From Gammaproteobacteria bacterium (lineage in GTDB: Bacteria > Pseudomonadota > Gammaproteobacteria > Steroidobacterales > Foliamicaceae), in assembly GCA_026708965.1 (NCBI GenBank), contig JAPOTY010000047.1, positions 1-64,000 on the forward strand: DNA of 64,000 nucleotides, read 5' to 3'. Below the pieces are notes generated by a model, which was given only the letters and a program-made list of their open reading frames with translations, did no database searches and was not told the DNA's origin. Shown here piece by piece: positions 1-8,931 of the stretch. The position numbers and the translations under genes were made by a program. Position 1 is the first letter of the stretch; each line of letters opens with the position of its first letter.

Positions 1-94
1 AAACGCCCAAGCCCACCAGCAGGGGCTTGAACATGCCCGACCACAACAGCCAGGCGGCTACCAGCAGCAGCGTCAGGAGCAGCGGTGCGCGCAT
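1..94 (-). CDS. MnhE/MrpE-like Na+/H+ antiporter subunit E, N-terminus only
   Basis: Only the first 31 codons are inside the window; the gene continues past its left edge. The peptide starts MRAPLLLTLLLVAAWLLWSG and continues with a Phe-Lys-Pro-Leu-Leu-Val-Gly-Leu-Gly stretch. This hydrophobic N-terminus with WLLWSG and a following PLL-GLG is typical of the small E subunit of multisubunit cation/proton antiporters (Mrp/Mnh), a membrane protein needed for complex assembly. The call rests on one transmembrane segment. A 7-bp stem hairpin (CGCCAAG / CTTGGCG) lies just upstream of the start at about 99-117. Confidence 0.5.
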   Translation of the reverse strand, partial: MRAPLLLTLLLVAAWLLWSGMFKPLLVGLGV

Positions 95-194
95 CGGGCG
101 CCAAGTGTAGCTTGGCGTCTTCGGCGGGCGCAACAAACGCGGCTGCGGGGGGCTGGCAGCTAGAGGAATAGCTGCCGCGCCAGGCCATGCGTTG

Positions 195-1334
195 CTATGC
201 GGCCGTGCCCAGGTTTTCCAATCCGCAAACGGTGAACTCAAGGCCCCCGCGCCGCATGGCGTAAGGGGCTGGGCACAAAGGCGCGATCACGTGGTTGCGG
301 CCAAGCGGATAGCGGCGGCGGAATTCATTGGCGGCGGCCGGCTTGAGTTCGCCGGGATTGATTTTGCACTCGAAGATATCCGCCCGGTTATCGTTGCCGC
401 GAACCACGAAATCCAGCTCGCGGCCCGCCTTGTCGCGCCAGTAGAAAATATTTTCGCTGGCGAATCGCGCTCGGAGCGCATCCAGAACCAGATGCTCCCA
501 CAGCAGGCCGCGGTCATCTTCGCGGATTCGACTCCAGCCTTTCTCATGGGCCACGAAGCCGGTGTCGAATGCGTAGCACTTGGGGCGGCTAACGATTTCA
601 CCGCTTCCGCCGCCGCGAAAGGGCCGCAGGAGATGCGCCGCGTGAGCCACTTCAAGCGCTTCCAGATAGGATTTGACGGTGGGTCGGCTCAACTCGGCGC
701 TTGTCGCCAGCCGGCCGTAGTCGATTGGTCCGCCGCTCCACCGCAGCAGGAGGCGGAACAGCGACAGAAAGCCCTGCCGATTGCGGATGCTGAATAATTC
801 CAGAATATCGCGCGCGAAAAAACTATCGATCCATTCCGCGAACAGCGCCGGGGATTTCGATTCCGCCAGCAATGCCTCGGGGAGCCCGCCGTGCAGAAGC
901 CGCCGGTCGAGGTCGGCCACTCCGAAAGGATGCCCGCACTCCTCCCACAGCACCGGGCATAAATGAACCAGCGCCTTGCGTCCGGTCAGCGAATCCCGGA
1001 ATTTGCCGGTTGCGGCAAGCGTGGAGGAGCCCGTCGCGAGAATCTTGAGCTGCGGATACTCGTCGGCGGCGATTTTCAGAAGCAGGCTGGGATCGGGCAG
1101 GCGATGCACCTCGTCGAAAACGATCACCGCTCCGGGGCGGTGCCCGGCCAGAAATAATTCCGGATCCGCCAGCGCCCGCGCTACGGAGGGCAGATCGCAG
1201 TTCATGTAAACGGCATCCGGGAACATCCGGGCAAGCGTTGTTTTACCGGCCCGCCGCACCCCGGACAGCCACACGACCGGGCGCCGGGACCAGCCTTGCC
1301 GTATTTTCTCCAGCCAAAGCGGACGCTGAATCAT
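195..1334 (-). CDS. AAA ATPase with DUF4143 C-terminal domain
   Basis: A 379-residue protein. Walker A (GVRRAGKTT) is at residues 25-33, Walker B (VIVFDEVHR) at about 70-78 and a sensor-like ATGSS near 100. The C-terminal DUF4143 part carries a PD-(D/E)XK-like signature, GRELDFVV followed by FECKI, near residues 305-325. Proteins of this AAA_14/DUF4143 architecture are common accessory ATPases of unknown role, often next to defence or toxin genes. It lies 82 bp downstream of a DNA methylase on the same strand, so the two may be cotranscribed. Family assignment is firm; the function is unknown. Confidence 0.85.
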   Translation of the reverse strand: MIQRPLWLEKIRQGWSRRPVVWLSGVRRAGKTTLARMFPDAVYMNCDLPSVARALADPELFLAGHRPGAVIVFDEVHRLPDPSLLLKIAADEYPQLKILATGSSTLAATGKFRDSLTGRKALVHLCPVLWEECGHPFGVADLDRRLLHGGLPEALLAESKSPALFAEWIDSFFARDILELFSIRNRQGFLSLFRLLLRWSGGPIDYGRLATSAELSRPTVKSYLEALEVAHAAHLLRPFRGGGSGEIVSRPKCYAFDTGFVAHEKGWSRIREDDRGLLWEHLVLDALRARFASENIFYWRDKAGRELDFVVRGNDNRADIFECKINPGELKPAAANEFRRRYPLGRNHVIAPLCPAPYAMRRGGLEFTVCGLENLGTAA

Positions 1335-1416
1335 AAACGTATTTTACATTGAGTCGGACCAAATGATAAATACGCTTTCCAATTCAGCGGTGTCTCGTTG
1401 GCTAGCACAGCCCGTA

Positions 1417-4203
1417 TCAGTTCAGGCGGAAGGGGTCTTTTTCGTTGTTGACGCTAGGTTCCAGCGCTATCGACTTCCGCCAGCGCGGAAGATCGCCAGA
1501 TGGGAGTCCGGGGACGGCCTTGATAACGGCATTGTCCAGAACGCAGCGGATGTGGTCTGCGTGGATTTGCGGCAGGGGCTGCAAGCGTTCGTCGGCGCCT
1601 TCATCGAAGGCTGTCGCCAGCAGTGCCATGTCGCATTGCCCGGGGCAGGGGACAGGCAGGGAACGGAGGCCCTTGAGCGAGAAGTTGGGGTAGGTGAGCT
1701 GCTTCTGGCGTGTGTTGAGAAAGGCGATGATGCCGAAGGTGGAATTCAGCCACGCGCACCAAGCCTTGCAGAGCTCGCGCCAGACATCAGGCGTGGATGC
1801 GCCGATCTCGGCCAAGCGCGGAGAAGCGGGCACGAAGGCGGATCCCAAAAGCGGCTGATCGGAGAATACAGCCGGCGTTTTCGTCAGGTTGAGTCGCATC
1901 CGGTTGGCCAGCAGGAGATGGCTGCGCTTCTGCCATAGATGATCGGCGTAGGCGCGCATCTTCGGCTTCGCGGCGAGGAACACGTCCGGCGTGGTTCGCA
2001 TGGCCGTTTGGCGGCCTGTTTTATTGAACCATAGCGCCTGCATGCCCGGGCTTTGGCGCTGTTCGGCCTTGATGAAGGCATCCCGAATCCGCCGCCCTTC
2101 CGGCTCCACTGAAGCCAGTTCTCCTAGCGGCTGTAGCGCTGGGCATCCAAGCAGTTCCTCATAGGCTTGCGCGAGGCTTTGGTCGTAGAAGCAGGCGGCG
2201 TTCCAAGGGCGGTTGCGCAGCTGCTCCGGCGGCAGCCAAGCGATGGTTCCGTAGCGGGACAGGCCGCTCTCGTCGCCATTCAGGGCCTGCTGAATCGCTT
2301 CGGCAAGGAAATGGGCCTCGCTGGGGTTGGCGGGATTCTCGGCCAAGGACACGAAGGCGGTGGGCTTGCCGCGCGTTTCCGGTGTTGGCCGTCGGGCTAC
2401 GATGAGCGATTCGTGAATATCGGTGTTTTCGGAGAAGAAGATTCGCCGGTTGTCGTGGCTGGTAACCACGAGTTCGAGATGAAAGCGGTCGGGGTCTGTA
2501 AGGATGTTTCGATGACCTTTTGCGCCAGCCCCGGTGCATGCGGTGAACGGTTGCACGATTGCGACAGTCCCTTGGCTGCTTAGCAAGCGGTCTGCGATTG
2601 GAGCGAAAAACGTGAATATCGTGGATTGGTCGATCGCCCTTCCATGCACAGGGTCCGGCGCCGTTTGGGCAATCCGGATTTCGTGTTGCTGCAACTGCTT
2701 GCGGTCCGCCTTCGGCAGGCTGCGGTTGCGGATGTCGTTGCGGGTGAACGGCGGATTCATGATGACTAGGTCGCACAAACCCTTTAGCTCGGGCGCATCC
2801 TCGCGGTAGCCGCCGGCCGTGGCGCGCCTTTGGCGGGTGTCGGGCGCAAACCCGGTCAGGTAGCCTGCGTCGTCCACGAGGATATCCAGCGATCCTGTCC
2901 GCACTTGGCCATTGGAATTCACGCCATGCTGCATGTTGTAGAGGTTCATGCGGTTGTAGTCGATTCCGGGTGCCGACAATGTGAGCATGGAAGCGGCCAG
3001 ATGGATTGCGTGGCGATTGATGTCGAGGCCGTGCAACACGTCCTCGATCAGGCCGAGGTGCAGGGCCGGCAGGGTGTCCTCGCCGCCGCCTGCGGCGCGG
3101 AACCGCTCCTCCATGGTTCGGGCGGCGGACATCAGCAGCGTGCCCGTGCCGCAGGCCGGATCGCATACCTTGAGATTGATCAAACGGTCGGCATCGCCCC
3201 AATTTCCTTCCACGGCCGTCCAGTCGCCAGGCATCGCCAGCCCCGCCAGCAGCACGGCGGCGGCAGTGCTGGTGTAGAACGATCCGTCGTAGCGGGCGGT
3301 TTGCAGCAGCCCGTGGTAGAGCGGTCCGGCATGGTCGAGTTGCAGTCCCCGGATGCGCGTGGCGCATCGGAACACGGCTTCGAGCAGGATTTCCAGCAGG
3401 CTGTTGGTGTGATGATCCGCTGGAAGCGCTTCTAGCACCGCCAGCGCCGGATCCACGACCGGCGCATAATCGATAGCGCGGATCTTTTGCCAGTCATCCA
3501 GCAGTGCCGTTTGCTTGCTGCGGCTATTGCGAATGGTCAGCAGCGGCTTCAATCCCGGCACACGATGCCCCTCGCTGCGCATGCGGTTTTGCAGCAGCGC
3601 CATGTTGGCGATGATCAGGCAGGCGATGCGCGCCGGGCGCGGGTCGATGCCGTCTCGCGACCTTGGTGCCCAAGGCAGCGCTAGCGTTTGGGCCAAGTCT
3701 TGGCCGGTTGCCGCATCAATCCGCTGGCTAGCGGCCAGAATGGCCTGCTGGAGGATGTCGGTGACCGCATAGGTTTCGTTGGCGCCGATCTCGTTTGCGA
3801 GCGTCGCCAGCTCGGCCAGACGGCCTCTTCGCCAGTGTCCCAGCTCGCCGCCCTGGCCCACGCGCACCATCAGCAGGTCTTCCGATTCCTTGATTCGCCG
3901 CCGCGGCGTAGCTGCGCTTTCCTCGCTCAATTCCTCCGGATAGCACACCGCCAGCGCATTCCAGCAGTCGCTTTGCCGCCACCAGCGCTGCGCGTCGCGC
4001 ACTGCCGCTTGCTGTTGCGTAGAGCTTTGGCCGATCTTGCATTCCACCGCAGTAAAGTAGCGGTCGCCGTGCTTGCGCCGCACCTTGACATCGCAGCGTT
4101 TCGCGCCGGCATTGGCGTGGGTTTGCTCCGGCGTGGCATGCAGATCGTGGTCGCAAAGAGCATCCGCAAGCGCCGAGTTGAGCGCATTCTCTTGGATGGG
4201 CAT
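1417..4203 (-). CDS. N6-adenine DNA methylase with N-terminal nuclease-like domain (type IIG-like)
   Basis: About 928 residues from the ATG at 4203; the open frame extends upstream, but that part is the antisense of the neighbouring dehydrogenase gene and is not believed. The N-terminus has a PD-(D/E)XK-like pattern (CDVKV at 37-41, AVECK at 52-56: D38, E54, K56). SAM motif I is DPACGTG at 348-354 and the amino-methylase catalytic motif IV is NPPF at 483-486. The C-terminal part would hold target recognition (a TYPNFSLKGLRSLPVP stretch near the end). Nuclease, methylase and specificity in one chain resembles type IIG/IIL restriction-modification. No separate restriction subunit, helicase or hsdS is adjacent. 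It is divergent from the sugar genes at 4387. Confidence 0.85.
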   Translation of the reverse strand: MPIQENALNSALADALCDHDLHATPEQTHANAGAKRCDVKVRRKHGDRYFTAVECKIGQSSTQQQAAVRDAQRWWRQSDCWNALAVCYPEELSEESAATPRRRIKESEDLLMVRVGQGGELGHWRRGRLAELATLANEIGANETYAVTDILQQAILAASQRIDAATGQDLAQTLALPWAPRSRDGIDPRPARIACLIIANMALLQNRMRSEGHRVPGLKPLLTIRNSRSKQTALLDDWQKIRAIDYAPVVDPALAVLEALPADHHTNSLLEILLEAVFRCATRIRGLQLDHAGPLYHGLLQTARYDGSFYTSTAAAVLLAGLAMPGDWTAVEGNWGDADRLINLKVCDPACGTGTLLMSAARTMEERFRAAGGGEDTLPALHLGLIEDVLHGLDINRHAIHLAASMLTLSAPGIDYNRMNLYNMQHGVNSNGQVRTGSLDILVDDAGYLTGFAPDTRQRRATAGGYREDAPELKGLCDLVIMNPPFTRNDIRNRSLPKADRKQLQQHEIRIAQTAPDPVHGRAIDQSTIFTFFAPIADRLLSSQGTVAIVQPFTACTGAGAKGHRNILTDPDRFHLELVVTSHDNRRIFFSENTDIHESLIVARRPTPETRGKPTAFVSLAENPANPSEAHFLAEAIQQALNGDESGLSRYGTIAWLPPEQLRNRPWNAACFYDQSLAQAYEELLGCPALQPLGELASVEPEGRRIRDAFIKAEQRQSPGMQALWFNKTGRQTAMRTTPDVFLAAKPKMRAYADHLWQKRSHLLLANRMRLNLTKTPAVFSDQPLLGSAFVPASPRLAEIGASTPDVWRELCKAWCAWLNSTFGIIAFLNTRQKQLTYPNFSLKGLRSLPVPCPGQCDMALLATAFDEGADERLQPLPQIHADHIRCVLDNAVIKAVPGLPSGDLPRWRKSIALEPSVNNEKDPFRLN

Positions 4204-4366
4204 GGGAAGCGGGCTTCTGAGCCTTCTTATTAGTGTTGGCGTAATCGTAGCGCATCGCCGCTCGCCGCACATGCAAGCGGCTTGTTCAGCGCCTTCCGCG
4301 CAAAATAAACGCCGTCGCGCACGCAGGCATGCGCGGCGGCTGCCTGAAACTTCGGCGTAACGCGGC

Positions 4367-4386
4367 GGGCCTAAAATACTAGGCCC
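4367..4386 (+). promoter_or_regulatory. Palindrome over a possible -10 box, abutting the dehydrogenase start
   Basis: GGGCCT-AAAATACT-AGGCCC is a perfect 6-bp inverted repeat ending directly at the ATG at 4387. Its loop contains TAAAAT, a plausible -10 element, which would give a leaderless or nearly leaderless transcript. No good -35 was seen. Confidence 0.35.
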
Positions 4387-6090
4387 ATGAGAATAACCGT
4401 TCACGGCTGCGGCTATGTGGGGCTGGTGACCGGGGCCTGCTTCGCGGAAACCGGCGTTGGCGTGGTGTGCTTCGATATCGACTCGGGCACCGTGGAGCGG
4501 CTGTCCGAAGGCGATTTGCATATCCACGAGCCGGGGCTTGAGGAGCTGGTGCGCCGCAACCTGGCCGCGGGCCGCCTGCGGTTCACTTCCGACATCGGCG
4601 ATGCGGTTGAGCATGGCGACGCGCAATTCATTGCCGTGAGCACGCCGCCCGGGGGCAGCGGCGCCGCCGATCTGAAGCAGGTGTTCGCGGCGGCGGAATC
4701 GATTGCCGGGCACATGCCGGGCGACCGGCTGGTGGTATGCAAATCGACCGTTCCCGTGGGCACCTGCGCGGCGGTGGAGGAGCGCATTTCCGCCCGCTTG
4801 GCCGAGCGGGGCGTTGAGCACGATTTCGAGGTGGTGTCCAACCCGGAATTTCTGAAAGGGGGCGCGGCGGTGGCCGACTTCATGCACCCGGAGCGCATTA
4901 TCCTGGGCACGGAAAGCGAACGCGCGATCGAATACCTAGGCCGCCTCTACGCGCCGTTCCACCGCAAGCGCGACCGCCTGATGGTGATGGGCCGGGCCTC
5001 GGCGGAACTGGCCAAGTACGCGGCCAACGCGATGCTGGCCACGCGCATCAGCTTTATCAACGAATTGGCCGGGTTGGCGGAGCGCGTGGGCGCGGATATC
5101 GAGCAGATCCGCAACGGAATCGGCGCCGATAAGCGCATCGGCTACAACTACCTCTACGCCGGTTGCGGCTACGGCGGCTCCTGCCTGTCGAAGGATACGG
5201 CGGCGCTCGCGCGAACCGCCCGCGAGCATGGCTTCCCCGCGCAGATCGTGGAGGCGGTATCGAGGGTCAATGAGCGGCAGAAAACCTTGCTGGGCGGCAA
5301 GATCAAGGCTTATTTCGGCGATTCGCTGGCCGGCCGGCTGATTGCCGTTTGGGGCCTTTCGTTCAAGCCGAGTTCCGACGATATGCGCGAAGCGCCGAGC
5401 CTGGTGCTGATCGAATATCTGCTGGCGCAGGGCGCGCGCGTGCGCGCCTTCGATCCGGTGGCGGCGGCGCGCTGCAAGAGGCTGCTCGGCGAGCGCGAGG
5501 GCATGGAATACGCGCGCAGCGCCAGCGAGGCGGTTGAAGGCGCCGACGCGTTGGCGATTGTGACCGAATGGCCGCAGTTCCGCTCGCCGGATTTCGGCGC
5601 GCTGCGCGAAAAGCTCAAGGAGGCGGTTATTTTCGATGGCCGCAACCTGTATTCCCCCGAAGCCATGCGTGAGCGGGGTTTCCGCTATTTCGGCGTGGGC
5701 CGGGGCGAGCGGATCGCGCAAGACAACGGCGTGGGCGTGCATCCGGTGGGCGAGGAGGTGGTTCGGCCTTGGGGCAGCTTCGAGGGGCTGGGGCAGGGCG
5801 ACGGCTACCAGGTCAAGCGCCTGAAGGTGCTTCCCGGCGAAACTTTGTCATTGCAGCGCCACCGGCAGCGCGACGAGCACTGGGTGGTGGTGGGCGGCGC
5901 CCCGGTGGCCGTGCGCGACGGCGAGGACCATCCGCTGAGGATCGGCGACCATATCCTTATCCCGGTGGGCGCGGTTCACCGCATCCGCAATCCGGGCGAG
6001 GCGCCCGCCGAGATCGTGGAGGTGCAGCTGGGCGAATACCTGGGCGAGGACGATATCGAACGCTTCGAGGACGCCTACGGCCGCGCTTGA
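4387..6090 (+). CDS. UDP-glucose/GDP-mannose dehydrogenase fused to mannose-6-phosphate isomerase-type cupin
   Basis: A 567-residue two-domain protein. Residues 1-440 are a UDP-glucose/GDP-mannose 6-dehydrogenase: N-terminal nucleotide-binding VHGCGYVG, and catalytic Cys266 in GYGGSCLSKD. The active-site wording is closer to UDP-glucose dehydrogenases than to AlgD. After a short linker, residues 459-567 are a cupin like the type II phosphomannose isomerase half of ManC/AlgA, beginning RPWGSF with metal-ligand-type motifs LSLQRH and AVHRI. No GDP-mannose pyrophosphorylase half is present. The next gene, a phosphomannomutase, starts on the base after the stop codon, so the pair is likely an operon making activated sugars for polysaccharide. 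The fusion itself is unusual. Confidence 0.9.
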   Translation: MRITVHGCGYVGLVTGACFAETGVGVVCFDIDSGTVERLSEGDLHIHEPGLEELVRRNLAAGRLRFTSDIGDAVEHGDAQFIAVSTPPGGSGAADLKQVFAAAESIAGHMPGDRLVVCKSTVPVGTCAAVEERISARLAERGVEHDFEVVSNPEFLKGGAAVADFMHPERIILGTESERAIEYLGRLYAPFHRKRDRLMVMGRASAELAKYAANAMLATRISFINELAGLAERVGADIEQIRNGIGADKRIGYNYLYAGCGYGGSCLSKDTAALARTAREHGFPAQIVEAVSRVNERQKTLLGGKIKAYFGDSLAGRLIAVWGLSFKPSSDDMREAPSLVLIEYLLAQGARVRAFDPVAAARCKRLLGEREGMEYARSASEAVEGADALAIVTEWPQFRSPDFGALREKLKEAVIFDGRNLYSPEAMRERGFRYFGVGRGERIAQDNGVGVHPVGEEVVRPWGSFEGLGQGDGYQVKRLKVLPGETLSLQRHRQRDEHWVVVGGAPVAVRDGEDHPLRIGDHILIPVGAVHRIRNPGEAPAEIVEVQLGEYLGEDDIERFEDAYGRA

Positions 6091-7446
6091 ATGAGGCTTA
6101 AGCCGCCGTTCAAGGCGTACGATGTGCGCGGACGGGTGCCGGGCGAGTTCAGCGCGGCGCTCGCCTGCCGGATCGGCGCCGCGCTGGTTGGGTTCACCGG
6201 CGCGAAGGAGGTGGCGCTAGGCCGCGACGCGCGGCTTTCCAGCCCGGATATCGCCGATGCGGTGGCTGAGGGCATCACCCGCGCCGGCGCCGATGTGGCG
6301 GACTTGGGGCTGTGCGGCACCGAGCAGGTGTATTTCGCCACCGGCCATCTCGGCTGCGGGGCCGGCGCGATGGTTACCGCCAGCCATAATCCCGCCGACT
6401 ACAACGGGCTGAAGCTGGTGCGCGAGGAGGCCCGGCCGATCAGCGCCGACACCGGGCTGGCGGAGATCCAAGCCTTGGCGGAATCGCCGCCTTCCGGCGC
6501 CGCTCGCGGCCGCCGCCGCCGCGCCAAAGTGCTTGGCGCCTGGCGCCGCCGCGTTCTTGGATTCGTGTCGGCCCTGCCGATGAAGCCGCTGAGGATAGTC
6601 GTCAATTCCGGCAACGGCGCCGCCGGACCCAGCGCGCGGAAGCTCTCAAAGCGCATGCCGCTGGAGATTGTGCATTTGCTGGCCGAGCCGGACGGGCGCT
6701 TTCCCAACGGCGTGCCCAATCCGCTGCTTGCAAGCACCCGCAATGCCACCTCCGAGGCGGTGCTTGCCAGCAACGCGGATTTCGGGGTGGCGTTTGACGG
6801 CGATTTCGACCGCTGCGCCTTCTTCGATGAGCGCGGCGAATTCGTCGATCCCTACTACACGGTGGGCCTGTTCGCCTCGGCCTTGCTGCCCGCCCAGCCG
6901 GCGGTCGACCGCCGGGTGGTGCATGATCCCACGCTGGTTTGGGACACCGAGGAGCAAGTGCGCTCGGTCGGCGGGGAGCCGTTCCGCAACCGGGCGGGGC
7001 ATTCCTTCATCAAGCAGCGGATGCGCGGCGAGGATGCCGTGTACGGGGGCGAAAGCAGCGCCCACCACTACTTCCGCGATTTTTTCTACTGCGATTCCGG
7101 CATGATCCCTTGGGTGCTCATGGCCGCCATCCTCTCCGCGCAGGGCGGCGGCTTGGCCGAACGGGCCGCTGAGCGCCGCCGCCGCTATCCGGCCAGCGGC
7201 GAAATCAACCTCCCGGCACGCCGCGATCCCGCGCCGCTCATGCAGCGCCTTGCCGAAACCTACTCGGCGCGAGGCGCCTTGATCGATCATATCGACGGCC
7301 TGTCCGCGGAATTCCCCGATTGGCGCTTCAACCTGCGTCCCTCCAATACCGAGCCGCTGCTGCGCCTCAACCTCGAAACCCGCGCTAACCCCGAGCTCCT
7401 CGCCCGAAAAACCGCCGAACTCAAGCATGCTGCCTCCTACTCCTAA
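6091..7446 (+). CDS. Phosphomannomutase/phosphoglucomutase
   Basis: A 451-residue alpha-D-phosphohexomutase interconverting mannose or glucose 6- and 1-phosphates. The phosphoserine loop (TASHNP), the metal loop (DGDFDRC), the sugar-binding loop (GGESSAHHYF) and the phosphate-binding loop (RPSNTEPLLR) are all present and in the usual order. It begins with ATG immediately after the stop of the dehydrogenase-cupin gene and is probably translationally coupled to it. Together with the fused isomerase cupin it would route fructose-6-phosphate to mannose-1-phosphate. AlgC/ManB-type function is likely; mannose versus glucose preference cannot be told. Confidence 0.93.
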   Translation: MRLKPPFKAYDVRGRVPGEFSAALACRIGAALVGFTGAKEVALGRDARLSSPDIADAVAEGITRAGADVADLGLCGTEQVYFATGHLGCGAGAMVTASHNPADYNGLKLVREEARPISADTGLAEIQALAESPPSGAARGRRRRAKVLGAWRRRVLGFVSALPMKPLRIVVNSGNGAAGPSARKLSKRMPLEIVHLLAEPDGRFPNGVPNPLLASTRNATSEAVLASNADFGVAFDGDFDRCAFFDERGEFVDPYYTVGLFASALLPAQPAVDRRVVHDPTLVWDTEEQVRSVGGEPFRNRAGHSFIKQRMRGEDAVYGGESSAHHYFRDFFYCDSGMIPWVLMAAILSAQGGGLAERAAERRRRYPASGEINLPARRDPAPLMQRLAETYSARGALIDHIDGLSAEFPDWRFNLRPSNTEPLLRLNLETRANPELLARKTAELKHAASYS

Positions 7447-7644
7447 CCTTCCACCACACCGCTTTACCAAGTTGCGGACGCTATCGCAATGCTGCGCCAA
7501 GAGGCCGCCTAGCCGAGGTTTGCGGTCATTCGCCCTGGCTGAAGGATGCGCTCAAAAGAATGTCGGCCATAGGCTCAGCAAAATCCCTGCCTATGTAATC
7601 TCCCGCCTTTGGTATAGTGAAAGTGCAGTTGTCAGAAAGCCGCA

Positions 7645-8880
7645 ATGCCATTTGATCCAAAGCCATTGCAGGAATTCATCGAAGAGGGGGACCGCGCATC
7701 TCCTTTGATTTTCGCAGGCCGCGCCGATGAAATCGAATGCGCTAAAGCCGCCCTCCGCTCGGTGGAAAGAGGGCGGCTAGCAGGTCAAACCGCGCTTTTC
7801 ACGGGCGCGCCGGGGGCAGGCAAGACCGCCTTGCTAGAGCATCTCAAGGAGGATTTTGAGAGGAACGGTCTGGCTGTTGCCGCTCGCCTCCCGGTGGAGC
7901 TCATAGAACGCCCAACTGATGCGATCGGCGCCGTTGTTATGCAAATTGATCCTGAAATCGCGAAAAAGGCGAGGCAGGAAATCACTACGACATACGGCGG
8001 AGGAATAAGCTCTGTTATTTCAGCCGGAGCCGAGCGCTCCAAGAAGGATGCAGGCATGTCTGCTATGCCCACCTTTGCAACGATACATCCGTTGTTAAAG
8101 AAGCGCCTTAACGGCAAGCCGGTCGTCTTGTTTTTGGATGAGGCCCAAGACGCTGTGGGCGATAGGCCTAACGGCACAAACAGCCTTATCCAAGAGCTCC
8201 ACAAAGGGCATAGCGGGCCTTTTCTGTTAATCGCCGGCGGTTTAAGCGACAGCAAAAGCGTATTCAAGCAGATTGGAATATCCCGATTCGGCAGAAACCG
8301 CTTGCATGCTCTCGGTTTATTAAGCGGTGCCGAAGTTCGGGAAGCGGCGGAGGATTTCCTCGCCAACGAGGAATATGGAATTGATTGCGGCCCGCCTGCC
8401 ATTCGGCAACAGTGGGTGGAAGCGTTGGCGGACGAGTCGAAAGGATGGCCGCAGCACCTGACGAATGCATTTTGCGGCGCGGCGGAGGAAATCATCAAAG
8501 CGGATGGCAGTTTGGGGAACGCGAACTTGGCTGCCGCGCTGAAATCCTCTCGTGAATACAGGGAAAGCTATTACAAGGCCCGAATCGAAGGCGTGCCTTT
8601 AAAATTGATAGCCGACATTTACGCGGCCATGCCCGATTCCGGCGGATTGGGCTACGATGAGATCGGCAAAGTGATCGACAGGGCTTATCGCTCTCGTTCC
8701 GGCATGTCTGGTCGTTTGCCGCAGGAAAAGGCGTTCGATGAGTTGTTGCACCGCGGCGTGCTTCAGGATTGCATGCCGGAGCGGTTCGATGCGCCGATTC
8801 CATCTTTGCGAAAGTATGTTTTCGCATTGGCTAAACATAATGGCTGGCAGCCTTTAAGCAGTGACAGCGGCGCACGCTAG
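7645..8880 (+). CDS. AAA/STAND-like ATPase of unknown function
   Basis: A 411-residue protein with Walker A GAPGAGKTA at about residues 53-61 and Walker B VVLFLDEAQD at about 156-165. The N-terminal FAGRADEIE signature is typical of ORC/Cdc6- and STAND-like ATPases. The C-terminal third resembles a winged-helix region (LIADIYAAMPDSGGLGYDEI). No partner gene is obvious. Codon use is somewhat less GC-rich than its neighbours, and imperfect direct-repeat-like sequences lie on both sides (about 7462 and 8895), so it may be a transferred cargo gene. The role is unknown. Confidence 0.75.
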   Translation: MPFDPKPLQEFIEEGDRASPLIFAGRADEIECAKAALRSVERGRLAGQTALFTGAPGAGKTALLEHLKEDFERNGLAVAARLPVELIERPTDAIGAVVMQIDPEIAKKARQEITTTYGGGISSVISAGAERSKKDAGMSAMPTFATIHPLLKKRLNGKPVVLFLDEAQDAVGDRPNGTNSLIQELHKGHSGPFLLIAGGLSDSKSVFKQIGISRFGRNRLHALGLLSGAEVREAAEDFLANEEYGIDCGPPAIRQQWVEALADESKGWPQHLTNAFCGAAEEIIKADGSLGNANLAAALKSSREYRESYYKARIEGVPLKLIADIYAAMPDSGGLGYDEIGKVIDRAYRSRSGMSGRLPQEKAFDELLHRGVLQDCMPERFDAPIPSLRKYVFALAKHNGWQPLSSDSGAR

Positions 8881-8931
8881 GGCCCCTGCGTTGCCGCTTG
8901 GCCAGGTTGCGGATGCCGCCTGAGGTTCGGT

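Noticed and set aside
4204..4887. N-terminal extension of the DNA methylase frame
   Set aside because: It is antisense to the dehydrogenase gene and lacks domain character; the methylase starts well at ATG 4203.
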